NCBI RefSeq assembly: GCF_964026735.1
Contig: NZ_OZ034692.1
Location: 806,001-870,000 of the forward strand
DNA length: 64,000 bases
From: Wolbachia endosymbiont (group E) of Neria commutata
GTDB lineage: Bacteria > Pseudomonadota > Alphaproteobacteria > Rickettsiales > Anaplasmataceae
Direction of reading: 5' to 3'
The position numbers and the translations under genes were made by a program. Below, piece after piece: positions 9,253 through 18,464 of this stretch. Position 1 is the stretch's first letter. The number at the start of each line of letters is the position of its first letter. The notes under the pieces are model-generated. The model had not been told where the DNA came from and did no database searches. It saw only the letters and a program-made list of their open reading frames with translations.

Positions 9253-9259
9253 GGCTTCT

Positions 9260-11752
9260 TCATAAATTCCATGACAAAGCAGGAAATTTTTCTTTCAACT
9301 CTTTATCTTTGTTAGATAAAAATTTACCAAGGCTATGCATAGCTTTCAAAAGCACTGCTGGCCAATTCGCAAATCCTTCTTTCTTGCTAAAAAATCTTGA
9401 AACCATTGACTTAGAAGAGCCACTAGATACTCCACTGTCAGCAGTGCTAACTGTATCTTGATCTTGATCTGGCTCTTGAGCTTTTGGTTGCTTTGGCTCT
9501 TCGCGCTGCAGTGCTTGAGTTTCCTTTTTTAATCTTGCAATTGTTTTATTAGCAGCTTTTAGTTCGCTTTCAACTCTTTGCAATTCTTGGTTTAATTTAT
9601 TTATTTCTTCTGATTCCCCACCTCTTAATTTCTCATTTTGTGCATTCAATAACTTTATGCTATTCATATTTGTTGCAACCATATTATCGTACTTAGCTTG
9701 TAATTCTTCTTTTTCTTTTCGTAATTTATTAACTTCAGCTAGATCAATATCTATTTGCTTTTCTAGCCTTTTTACTGTTTTTTCTAAATTGCTTTTTTGC
9801 TCATCAAGCTCTCTGTTTGCTTCTTCTAATCCGTCTTTTTCTTTTTGTAATTCATCCACTTTGTTTATTAAACCTGGAGTCTTCTTCTGTTCACCCTGTA
9901 GCTGTGTCACTAACCTCCTTTCCTCAACAAAGAATTTTCTTGTTTCGTCTACAATTTCGTTTGATTTTTTTATTCTTTCTCCTAACTCTTTTATCTCATC
10001 ATTCTTTTGAAATACAATATCTTTCAGCCTTTCAACTTCACCTTTTTTGCGATTCAGATCTGCCTTCAATCCATCTCTTTCAGTAGTTAAAGAAATTTTA
10101 AGTCTTTGTAATCCATCATTTTCATCTATCAGTGATTTATTACCTTGTTGAAAAAGCTCTTTCCACTTTTTATTATCTTCTTTTAATTCTCTCACTTGCT
10201 CTTGTAATTCAGTAATTTGCTTTTTTAGCATCTTTTTATCTTCTTCTGCAGTTGCTAATTGATTTCTCAACTCTTCTAGCTGTTTTTTATGCCAACCTTT
10301 TTCTTCTTCTAACTTTTCTTTCAACTCACCTATTTGATTTTCTAGCTCACACTCACGCTGTACCAATTTTTCATTATCCCCTCTCAAATCAGAATTTTCC
10401 CATTCCATCTCCTGAACTCTATCTTGCTTAGAGGCTAAATCACCATTTAAGCCTTCTATTTGCCGACTTGAATCTTGTCTATGACAGTTTAATTCAGCAC
10501 TCAATCTCTCTTTCTCTCTTTTTAAATCATTGAATTGACCATTTAAATCTTCATTTTCTTTCGTCTGAGTCTGCAGTTGTGTTTCCATTCGTTCCAATTT
10601 AGCAGTGAGCTCATCCAATCTTTGTTGCAGCATTAATATTGTATTATTTAGGTCTCTAACTTTTTCTTCTAACTCTCCTTTTTCCCCTGTAACTTTCTCT
10701 AATTCTTGTTCTTGTTGTTCAAAATCTTTTTTCTCACTTTTTAAAGCTTCGCACTCTCGTCTTTTACTCTCTAACCCCATACTTTTTATAGTTAATTGTG
10801 CTCTTAGTTCCCCAATTTCAGAAATTTGAGTGTCAATATTCCCACCTAATCCCTTGATTGTACTCTCAAGTTTTTTTACTTTCTTTTTTAGTTCATCATT
10901 TTCACTGCTTTCGGTATCTAGTACTACTTCTTTTTGTTTCAATGCCTCGTCCAACTCCTTTATTCTTTTACCTTGATTAGATATAATTTCATCTTTTTGT
11001 GTATTTGATACTGTTAATTCGTTGATTTTCTCATCTTTTTGTTTCAATGCCTTCTCCAACTCCTTTATTCTTTTATCTTTCTCAGATATTGTTTGCTGCT
11101 GCTCAATGTTTTTAGCTTCCACTCTCTCGTTAGCTTCATTTAATTCTTTATTTCTTCTTTTTAACTCACTGATTTCTTCGTCTTTTTCTTCTATTTCTTT
11201 TCTTAAGCCAATAATTTCTTCAACTTTTTGAGCTAACTCTTCCTTTAAAATTTTCACATTTTCTTCCAATTTTTTTCTTTCTTCTCTTAGTTTTTGCAAG
11301 GTATACTTTGATTGCGCTACCAAATATTTCATTTTAGTTATTTCGGGTTTGAACTCATCAACTTGTTTTTGTAATTTCAGGACCTCTACTTCTTCGCTAA
11401 TATTCCCAGTTAATTCTATCGGATGGAAATCTTCTTCCAGTTCAGGCTCTAATTCAGCATCTTGATCTTTTGCTTCCACTTCAGGCTTCAACTCATTGCT
11501 TTTCTCAGACCCTACATCTTTCACATCTTCGGGTTTAATAATCGTGTAACCTGCTTTAGATGGACTGCCTGGAGATAAGTTATAAATAAGAACCTTGGCC
11601 CAATCACTCAATCTTTTCGGAATGATTCTTCCAATTATCCTTGTTAAAGTTAAGTAATTCACCAGTCTTGCGATTTGTATAGTTATCCACCAATGTTTAT
11701 TTTCTTTATTAGTGTTATCGGGATTAATCCCATTAGTAGTTTCAGTTAACAT
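9260..11752 (-). CDS. Very long coiled-coil protein (830 residues)
   Basis: The N-terminus (about residues 20-50) has an aromatic/aliphatic patch (WWITIQIARLVNYLTL) that could be an amphipathic or membrane-associating helix. From about residue 110 to 790 the protein is almost unbroken heptad sequence rich in Glu, Lys, Leu and Gln (for example ELKRRNKELNEANERVEAKN), a rod of the SMC/myosin-tail type but with no ATPase head. A Ser-rich linker (STADSGVSSGSSKSMVSR) and a final basic helix close it. Long coiled coils in Wolbachia are often discussed as host-interaction proteins; that role is inference. It heads a three-gene unit. Its start is only 29 bases after an intrinsic terminator. Confidence 0.85.
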   Translation of the reverse strand: MLTETTNGINPDNTNKENKHWWITIQIARLVNYLTLTRIIGRIIPKRLSDWAKVLIYNLSPGSPSKAGYTIIKPEDVKDVGSEKSNELKPEVEAKDQDAELEPELEEDFHPIELTGNISEEVEVLKLQKQVDEFKPEITKMKYLVAQSKYTLQKLREERKKLEENVKILKEELAQKVEEIIGLRKEIEEKDEEISELKRRNKELNEANERVEAKNIEQQQTISEKDKRIKELEKALKQKDEKINELTVSNTQKDEIISNQGKRIKELDEALKQKEVVLDTESSENDELKKKVKKLESTIKGLGGNIDTQISEIGELRAQLTIKSMGLESKRRECEALKSEKKDFEQQEQELEKVTGEKGELEEKVRDLNNTILMLQQRLDELTAKLERMETQLQTQTKENEDLNGQFNDLKREKERLSAELNCHRQDSSRQIEGLNGDLASKQDRVQEMEWENSDLRGDNEKLVQRECELENQIGELKEKLEEEKGWHKKQLEELRNQLATAEEDKKMLKKQITELQEQVRELKEDNKKWKELFQQGNKSLIDENDGLQRLKISLTTERDGLKADLNRKKGEVERLKDIVFQKNDEIKELGERIKKSNEIVDETRKFFVEERRLVTQLQGEQKKTPGLINKVDELQKEKDGLEEANRELDEQKSNLEKTVKRLEKQIDIDLAEVNKLRKEKEELQAKYDNMVATNMNSIKLLNAQNEKLRGGESEEINKLNQELQRVESELKAANKTIARLKKETQALQREEPKQPKAQEPDQDQDTVSTADSGVSSGSSKSMVSRFFSKKEGFANWPAVLLKAMHSLGKFLSNKDKELKEKFPALSWNL

Positions 11753-11781
11753 AGCATTACCTCATATAAAGCTAAAAATCT

Positions 11782-11811
11782 AAAAAAAACTTCTCCTAAA
11801 TTTAGGAGAAG
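11782..11811 (-). terminator. Perfect intrinsic terminator just before the coiled-coil gene (possible attenuator)
   Basis: The 22-bp palindrome 11790-11811 (cttctcctaaa/tttaggagaag) is followed on the - strand by eight Ts (11789-11782). It lies downstream of the prohead protease gene, but only 29 bases before the ATG of the coiled-coil gene. That leaves no room for a promoter after it, so transcripts of the coiled-coil gene must read through or be attenuated here. Confidence 0.8.
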
Positions 11812-11880
11812 CTGCACTTCATTAACTATCTATTTAAGGAGGGCTATTATAAAATTAAAATAGTAACAAAGTTATATATA

Positions 11881-11909
11881 TTAGTATAAATATTAATATA
11901 TAATGTCAA
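11881..11909 (-). promoter_or_regulatory. Candidate sigma-70 promoter for the coiled-coil unit
   Basis: On the - strand a perfect -35 TTGACA (11909-11904) is followed at 15-17 bases by TATACT/TACTAA (about 11888-11881). A transcript would have a leader of roughly 120 bases that passes CCTCCTT (about 11842-11836), matching the anti-Shine-Dalgarno end of 16S rRNA, and then the terminator hairpin. Only sequence match supports it. Confidence 0.55.
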
Positions 11910-11983
11910 CTTTAACTTAAATATCTGTGCTGTCAAGTGGTATTTTACTATTTTTAATAGAATTTTTATCCAGTTTTTAAAGC

Positions 11984-12517
11984 TTAAGGAGAAATATATG
12001 TATTTGCAAGCACATTGTTCGCTTTTTCTATTGCTCTCACTAACATCTCTTGCTCATTGTTTTGATGTTTTACATTAATTACCTGAGCAGCTGAGTTCGC
12101 TGGAAAAGTAACTAAACTAATCTCCCACAATTCCACTTGTTTTAATATTCTGGCTCCCGTTTCATGATCAATGTCATGCTTAATAGGTATATAGCCAATC
12201 GAAAGACCATCAATTGTACCAGCCTTTAGCATCAAATATGCCTCTTTTGCTTTTTGAACACCTAAAAGCAAATGTGCTGTGATATACAGGCCAACATCGT
12301 TTTCATAAATATCTAGGATATTGCCTATAGGGTCACTTGGATCATGCTGCCAAAGGAGCTTTATCTTGCTTCTATTTAAGTTTTCTTTAAATGCTCCAGG
12401 TAAGATCAGATCATTTTGTTTATCAACTACGTTAAAAACGCTAGCATAGCCAGAAAATAGGCCATTTTCCTCTATGTTTTTTAGTGATAATGGCGAATAT
12501 AGAAATTTTTTGCTCAT
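11984..12517 (-). CDS. HK97-family prohead protease (gene-transfer-agent type)
   Basis: A 177-residue capsid maturation protease of the U35 family. Family features are GYASVFNVVDKQNDLILPGAF near the N-terminus, the catalytic His in LLWQHDPSDPIG (about residue 55) and the Ser region GTIDGLSIGY (about residue 103), then WEISLVTFPAN. In HK97-type phages and the RcGTA cluster (gene g4) it cleaves capsid delta domains, and it normally sits between portal and capsid genes. Here neither is present, and the next related gene is the broken gp15-like tail gene. WO phages use a different head protease, so this looks like a GTA relic. AAGGAGG precedes the ATG. The ORF is intact. Confidence 0.82.
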   Translation of the reverse strand: MSKKFLYSPLSLKNIEENGLFSGYASVFNVVDKQNDLILPGAFKENLNRSKIKLLWQHDPSDPIGNILDIYENDVGLYITAHLLLGVQKAKEAYLMLKAGTIDGLSIGYIPIKHDIDHETGARILKQVELWEISLVTFPANSAAQVINVKHQNNEQEMLVRAIEKANNVLANTYISP

Positions 12518-12528
12518 AAAGCCTCCTT

Positions 12529-12556
12529 ATGATTATAGTAAAATGATTATAGTAAA
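12529..12556 (-). promoter_or_regulatory. Tandem 14-bp repeat carrying duplicated TATAAT boxes before the protease gene
   Basis: Two exact copies of atgattatagtaaa (12529-12542 and 12543-12556) put two TATAAT hexamers on the - strand, immediately upstream of AAGGAGG and the protease ATG. If used as -10 boxes the messages would start almost at the ribosome-binding site. No convincing -35 was found. Confidence 0.4.
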
Positions 12557-12591
12557 AAATTATTGGGAATTTTGTGAAGTAATATTTATTA

Positions 12592-12648
12592 TTTTTACCT
12601 CTGTATTGTTCAGCGAATCACCGTAAGTGACTGCTTCAAGGAAAACCA
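12592..12648 (-). repeat. Diverged duplicate of the 3' end of the gp15-like gene
   Basis: This 57-base stretch aligns with 13698-13754 at roughly 85% identity by eye. Read on the - strand it encodes EAVTYGDSLNNTEVKI, matching KAVTYGDSLSNTEVKI at the end of the gp15-like reading frame. The two copies flank the ankyrin gene, so the ankyrin gene probably arrived with, or caused, a local duplication of the tail-gene end. Confidence 0.7.
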
Positions 12649-12715
12649 GCACATGACGCTGAGTACAAAAAAATGAGTCTCAACGTCATGCTACTTGATA
12701 GTATTAAAAGAAGTT

Positions 12716-13597
12716 CTAGCCAATAGCTTTACCAACTTTTGATTGTTCAACATTTGGACCGTCAAGTATTCCACCTGACAATTCTTCATAACATTCAAAT
12801 GGTACATTTCCAAATGTTAGAGCTTTTAGTGAAGCGGGATATCTTTTTTCAACCCTATATTCTATAAACTCAGCTGGATTTATTACTATACCAAATTTTT
12901 CTTGGGTCTCCTTCAGGAAATTTTCAGCATCTGAGGTAAGCTTATCAAGTGGATCATCTCTATTGATAACATATTTAGAGTCTAACATCTGATTAAATAT
13001 ACCTTTATTGTTAAGTAAGAAAATTTCTTTTTTTATTTGGCTATCCCAATACTCAGACAGCTTAGGATTATTTGTGACGTAATCAGATTTGGTTGCTTCA
13101 GGGTTGCATAATACTGTCTGCTGGATTATAGGTTCTGCCCAACCATTTTGATCAGCAAAATGGAAAGCAGTTCTCCCACACTGCTCTACAACATTAACAT
13201 CTGCCCCTCCTTTGATGAGGATGATCGCCATATCCATACGGAATGAAGCAAGAGAATAAGATAGGCAAGACTTCCAAATGCCAATCTTCATATTAATCTT
13301 TGCTCCTTCGCTTATTAAAAGTCTCGCCATCTTAGTATGGTTTTGACTAATAGCCTGAGACAAAGGATTTTCTTCTTCCACGAGAGTATTAATATGTGCA
13401 CCATTAGCTATAAGAATTTTTGCCATATCGAATCCATTTAAATGAGCAGCCCAACATAAAGGAGTACCCCTTTTGTCATCTACTGCATTAATATCTGCTC
13501 CAGCTTTTATCAGCTCCTTAACTTGATCTACGTTATTTTCTCCAACAGCATCAAAAAGCTGCTAATTAGCAATTAGTTTAAGTTGTATTTGATTCAT
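12716..13597 (-). pseudogene. Ankyrin-repeat protein gene with an amber stop at codon 12
   Basis: The natural start is ATG at 13597 behind GAGG; eleven codons later a TAG (13564-13562) interrupts an otherwise continuous frame to 12716. After the stop come ankyrin repeats: DQVKELIKAGADINAVDDKR, GTPLCWAAHLNGFDMAKIL, then NPLSQAISQNHTKMARLLI and HFADQNGWAE. The C-terminal 110 residues are not ankyrin. Ankyrin proteins are the main class of candidate Wolbachia effectors for host protein binding. Internal ATGs (for example 13426) could still give a shortened product, so complete loss of function is not certain. The same layout, with a stop at a different place, is seen in the gene at 61088-62182. 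Confidence 0.8.
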
Positions 13598-13686
13598 AAT
13601 TTACCTCACTATGTTTTATGAATATTAATCTAACGGTTGATTATAAACATTAAATATTTATTGACAATATTAATTTTATTGTAAGA

Positions 13687-15262
13687 TTAGTATAAGATTT
13701 TTACCTCCGTATTACTCAGCGAATCACCATAAGTGACTGCCTTCAAGAAAAACTGTTTTCCTGACTCTACTTCAAAAGATATTATTGAATCATCAAGTAA
13801 AACAAATTTTTCTCCTGCAGTGAGATTATATTTTTAGTACCTTTTTGTCCTCTAGTGATCTTACCCAACTTATATTTATTTTTATCTACGAGTTCAGCAC
13901 TCTGAAATTGTATCACTTCTGTTCCAATGAGTAGCAAATTTGAGCCGGAAATAGGACTCATATTAAATAATTCACCAGAGCGTAATAATACTGTAAGTTC
14001 TTCATCTGTAAACTCCACTATATATCCGTAAGTAGATTGCTTATTTACGTTTGCAATAGGTTTATAATCCTTATCGTCACTCGAAATAAAGAGTACTGCT
14101 CCTTTCCAGCCATCTTCTTCTCCATTTAAAGTAAAGTTTATAGTATTATCTTTAATGTGCGGTAAATCTATGATTTCTATATTAGTTTTGCTGATATGGT
14201 GAGGAGGATATTCTTTGAGTCTTAGCGACTTTGCTGAAGGGAAAGATAATTTATATATAGAGTGATCATACCCTACTGCACTCACTTGAATAGACATGCT
14301 TTCAAACTTCGTTTTTACAATTCTCATTGTGTGTTTTTTCTCACCATCCACAATTTTCACTATATTGCTGGGCGCAAGCCATGCGTATTTAATCGGCAAC
14401 TTGAAGTTATATATATTTCTTTCTTGCCACGCAGAATAAAGTAAAACTTCAGCTATGTTTTGCGCTTGCCCCTCTTCCATAATTAGTGGTATTTCAACCC
14501 CTGCAGCTGTTCCTTGTTTTGGGAGTTCAGCGTATTTTACATCGATTGGATAGTTGAAATTGCGATTAAAATAAACAATATTAACTTTATTACTTAAATC
14601 CAGTTGACTAACATTTATGAGCTGCATTTGTTTTGCATTGTTACTGAAGACAATATCACCAATGGGAATTTCAGTAGTAGATCTCTCTCGAAACTCGATT
14701 TCTGGTGGCAATTTTGTTGTCGAAACTTGTCTGCGCTCCTCAAATACATTCGAGTATTCTGCGGTGCTCATCCGCGCTTCTCCTAAATATTTCTCATCAT
14801 AAGCCGGTTTCGAAAGAGATCTAGCTTCCCTACCCTTTTGAATAAATTTAATTTGGAGTCTTGCTCAATCACATCAAAAAAATAACAACTCTTCAGCATT
14901 TTAATAATTGAACGCACTGGTTGCTGATCATTTATCACATATCCGGATAATAATCCCCTAACATCACTTGTATCAAATTGGTCGCTTTTTAAGCCCGCTT
15001 TTTGTAAAAGATCAGACAAAACATCAGAAATATTAAGTAGTGAAATTTTCCCCTGTATCCAGTGTCCAGTTTGCCAATTATGACAATCAGCCCAAACATC
15101 ACATAGGTTAGGGAAATAAGGAAATGGCCTTGCATCCCATGTCCACAGAAACATTTTCTCTACCATTTCTGAATTTTGCCACTTTTGAAGTGTTCCTTCA
15201 ATTGCAATTTTCTGAGAAAGAAAACTTATCTCTCCATTTGAATAACGCGGATATTTACTTTA
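13687..15262 (-). pseudogene. C-terminal part of GTA gp15-like tail protein, frameshifted twice
   Basis: This is the downstream half of the gene broken by the IS5 at 15263-16242. From the junction the frame reads SKYPRYSNGEISFLSQKIA, then MFLWTWDARPFPYFPNLCD, a hallmark of the RcGTA gp15 'megatron' after its TIM-barrel, and the putative phage-tail_3 domain. A one-base slip near 14833-14846 ends the frame at 14783; the neighbouring frame continues seamlessly (REARSLSKPAYDEKYLGEAR) to about 13830, where a second slip occurs. The third frame then runs EKFVLLDDSIISFEVESGKQ to TAA at 13689-13687. The protein sits at the tail tip in GTAs and siphophages and handles host recognition. It is non-functional here. 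Confidence 0.82.
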
Positions 15263-16242
15263 GACCCCCTGCGAAAAGGTAGAAAGTAGGTAAAAACGAC
15301 TAAAAAGCATGTAAAATGAAAGTTTTAGGAGAGGGAAGATGGCAATAAGTTACGTAAAAATAGCAAGAACACCATATATTTTTAGACAATTGACAGGGCT
15401 CACAACATCTGAATTTGAAAAAATTGTGGCAAAAGTGCGTCCAGAGTGGGAAAAAATGGAGGCGAAAAAGAAATGTCACGGAAGAAAATCGCATGTTGAG
15501 GAGCTAGAAGACAGGATTTTATGTGTTCTAATTTATTACAGAACGTACATAACGCATCCATTTTTAGGGTTTTTGTTTAATTTGCACAACTCAAATATTT
15601 GCCGACTTTTTAAGAAAATGTAGCCATTATTGGCCAAAAAAATTACTATAAAAAAGGATAGAACGCTGACGCCAGAAAGGATTTTAAAAATTTTAGCAGA
15701 CGTCACGGAGCAACCGATACAGCGGCCGAAAGACAGCAAAAAACGTAAGAAAAGTTATTCCGGAAAAAAGAAAGCAACCACAATAAAAACCGAAATTGTG
15801 ATCGAGGGAAATGGGCAAATTCTGTCGATTTCGAAGTCGCATAGAGGTCGAATGCATGATTTTCGCATAAGGAAACAGGAAAAATTGTTGGCCAAAGATA
15901 GCATAAAATATGCCGATTCTGGGTATCAAGGTTGGCAAAAACTGCAGAAAAACGTTGTGATTCCGTACAAAAAACACCGTAAAAAGCCACTAACGGAGGA
16001 GCAAAAGGAGCATAATCGGAAGCTGGCATCGTTCAGGATGCGTGTGGAAAATAAGATTCGCGAGATAAAAATCTTCAAAATAATGTCAAATGTTTACCGC
16101 AATTTTCAGAAGAAATACAACATGAGATTTAATATTATAGCAGGAATTGTGAATTTGAGGCATAGTTTTTAATAATTTTTGGGCTGGGGATTTCTTACCA
16201 GATTTTATCAGCAACTTGCTTCACGTTGTTTCGCAGGGGGGC
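15263..16242 (+). mobile_element. IS5-family insertion sequence, copy 1 (inside the gp15-like gene)
   Basis: About 980 bp bounded by GACCCCCTGCGAAA on the left and its complement TTTCGCAGGGGG plus GC on the right (copy 3 has the exact GGGGGTC). A TA target duplication is clear for copy 3 but blurred here at the right end. It splits the GTA gp15-like gene between the TIM-barrel and the C-terminal part. Members of this IS427/IS1031-type group carry one DDE transposase. Confidence 0.85.
15339..16172 (+). pseudogene. IS5-family transposase with one amber stop
   Basis: A 277-codon frame interrupted only by TAG at 15621-15623; the copy at 60139 has GAG there, so this is a Glu to stop change. N-terminal helix-turn-helix (LTTSEFEKIVAKVRPEWEK), then DDE elements: EIVIEGNGQIL region, KYADSGYQGWQ (second Asp) and the late helix HNRKLASFRMRVENKIREIK with the catalytic Glu. 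It could only act by read-through. Confidence 0.85.
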
Positions 16243-17264
16243 TTTTCTTTGCTGCTATTATCAATAAATACATTAGGTTCATTAGTAGAGCCATTTACAC
16301 TTGGGAGCCCATACTCAGTAAACCATATTTTTTTCATTTTTGGTTGCCACTTTGTTTTACTGCCGTCTGGATTTACATGAGCTTCACTCCACCATTTCTC
16401 TATGTTTTTCCACGCGTATTTGCTGTCATTATATTTTATTTTTTCAGGTTCGCTTTTTGAGTAGTCATAAAAATAATCGTACCCTACCCCACTACTCCAA
16501 CCATCAATTACATCTTGCACAGAATAACCAAATGGGGGTTCAGGACCATCTGTTAGTGGAAAATAAGCATCTATACCAACAACATCGATGTACTTAGAAG
16601 ACCAGAGCTCATCCATGTTATACCAACCGTCATGTGAGTGATATTCGCTCCAATCCGCAGCATAAGTAAGAATCATTTCTCCTACAAAATAATCCTTTAT
16701 TCCTTTTGCAAGTCTCACTAATTCTTTGACTGCTGGATAATTACCTCTCTCATCTTTAATTTTTGTAAGCTGAGTAAATTCAGAGCCGATAATAAACCCT
16801 TCTGTTTTAGTTTGGTCAGCAATGGTCGCATAATGCTCTATAAATTTTCTATATTGATTACAAAAAAAATCATTTATAGCTTCGGGCGGTCCTGTCAGCC
16901 TACCTCGCCACTCTTTATTTTCTGTGTCAAGCAGAAGCATCGGATAAAGCATTACCTTATAACCTCTGCTGTGCAATTCATCTACAAATCTCATCAATGC
17001 TGAATCACTAATAGTTCCGCCATATCTTGGATTTCCACTCGCATCTTTTGTGATTAATTGAGCGCTACTTCTTGTTACCTCCCCTACTTGCCAATCATCA
17101 GGTACAACCATAGAATCATCATGAAATTCAACTGCAGGGCATATTTTACAATCTTTGATGTTTAAATTATCTACAAACCAATTAACTACTACTGACACCC
17201 ATTCAACGTTTGGTAGATCTTCCTTTAATTGATCCAAAGAGAGCATAGCATCACTCTTTACAAT
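16243..17264 (-). pseudogene. GTA gp15-like tail protein, central TIM-barrel-like part
   Basis: From IVKSDAMLSLDQLKEDLPNV onward this is the GTA TIM-barrel-like domain found in the middle of RcGTA gp15 homologues: VSVVVNWFVDNLNIKDCKI, EVTRSSAQLITKDASGNPRY, GGTISDSALMRFVDELHSRG, then FIIGSEFTQLTKIKDERGNY and KKIWFTEYGLPSVNGSTNEP. The glycosidase-like fold is thought to act on the cell wall or surface glycans. A TAA at 17267-17265 separates it from the N-terminal part in the same frame, six codons before the first ATG (17246). At the other end the frame runs into IS5 after FIDNSSKE and resumes beyond it. Confidence 0.85.
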
Positions 17265-18041
17265 TTAGTATAATTGGTTATGATTTATTCTTTTTGCAGG
17301 CCCGTATGGAATGTATTGGTTACTGCTTATTTTCTCTTGTGCAATTTTTTTCTGTACTTTTGCGTCATAAACAAATTCGCCGGAGCCTGGTATCATATTG
17401 ATATTCTTAATATCTCCTGCTACTGAAAAACCTTCTGATTTTAATGCAGTTCGCACTTCAAATGTAAATGTTGGAACACGATTATTATAGTCTGCCAAAG
17501 GAAAATTCTTGATAACTATATAAGATATTCCCCTATAAGCCGGCACATTCCCCTCCCCTTCAATTGACAATATAAAAGGATCAGGACTCTGATCTTCTGT
17601 TCCAGGATAGAAGGTATAATCTATTTCATCAAAACTCAGTGATTTTGTATCCGCCCATATTCTCTTTAATTTTTCTACTTTTCCTGTGCAGATAGCGATT
17701 GCGAGCGTTGCATAGTAGTTATATGTAACATTAGCATTTTTGCTGACCTTACTATTGGCAGTGATTGCTTCTTCTTTTATTGGCTCAGCCCAGATAATAT
17801 TTCCTGCAACGCGAGCAGTACCATAAATAGTTGGTATAGTTCTTCCATAGGTTGAAGTTTGAACTTGCAGATTTTTCAGTCTTGACCCATGCGTTACTTT
17901 TTGTTCGGCATCAAGGTTAAACATCGCGCCATCCAGCTGTGCACCAAGCAGGCTACCGAGCTCTGAACCGATAACCTGACCAATTGGACCCAAAACACTG
18001 CCAACTTGACCAAAAATTGATGATAAAACTATTGTAGACAT
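17265..18041 (-). pseudogene. GTA gp15-like tail protein, N-terminal part (in-frame TAA)
   Basis: A 258-residue frame beginning STIVLSSIFGQVGSVLGPIG, the small-residue-rich N-terminus of RcGTA gp15 homologues, followed by QVQTSTYGRTIPTIYGTARV and GNIIWAEPIKEE, typical of this tail-tip protein. ATG 18041 is chosen because AAGGAGG lies 7 bases upstream; the frame is open further up, but without a comparable site. The frame stops at TAA 17267-17265 and continues unchanged into the TIM-barrel part, so the original gene spanned 13687-18041. It is the most complete member of the GTA relics in this window. Confidence 0.82.
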
Positions 18042-18145
18042 GGTAACCCTCCTTATTGATAGATTTTTTTGAAATTGTTGAGCTGACTCAGATTTTGTCA
18101 TTCCAAATGTCCCTCTCTTTTCATCCAAGTAGCTCTCCTACTGTA

Positions 18146-18168
18146 ATTCCAGTGCGTGACACTGGAAT
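18146..18168. repeat. Palindromic repeat attccagtg/cactggaat
   Basis: Nine-base perfect arms around cgtga. The same core, with one mismatch, is at 122-144, and a related palindrome is at 35475-35497 (atcccagta/tactgggat). This is a dispersed Wolbachia repeat family. Confidence 0.65.
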
Positions 18169-18259
18169 CAACTTTTTTCATTGGATCCTAGACCCAAGTC
18201 ATAGGATGACAGGAATGGAGCACTGGGATGACAGAGCTACAGAAACAAAATCGCAAGAA

Positions 18260-18378
18260 ATTCAGCAACTTACAGCGAATAATGAAAGTGCTTGATTAAA
18301 AAAATACACGAGCAAATCATGCAGCAATAAGTTTATGATAAGCAACAACGAAAAAGTGCGGAAGTAGAAATTTGGTAA
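18260..18378 (+). repeat. Direct repeat, left copy, flanking the gene at 18465
   Basis: Aligns by eye with 19041-19142: both begin attcagcaacttA, then carry aaagtgct, aaatacac, a gtttatgataa/gttcatgataa word and a tagaaatttgg/tagattttagg ending. They are diverged copies of about 100-120 bases on either side of one gene. Confidence 0.6.
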
Positions 18379-18464
18379 GTCTATTACCATCACAAAGGTT
18401 AAAAAATTAATACAATATTAATCGTATTATACTAAAATAGTAATAAATAATTTAGGAGACCGTT

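Larger units (their letters stand above)
18042..18464. other. Intergenic region with repeats
   Basis: No gene is supported. It holds the palindrome at 18146-18168, a stretch about 18176-18240 with ggatcctag and actgggatgacag words seen in other Wolbachia intergenic repeats, the first member of a direct repeat (18260-18378), and an AT-rich presumed promoter before the gene at 18465. Confidence 0.5.

Noticed and set aside
9237..11231. Several + strand open frames opposite the coiled-coil gene.
   Set aside because: They are Ser/Phe/Leu-rich shadows of the Glu/Lys/Leu codons on the other strand and have no ribosome-binding sites.
11984..18041. An active prophage.
   Set aside because: Only a protease and a broken tail-tip gene are present; no integrase, terminase, portal or capsid genes lie near, and the tail gene has four lesions.
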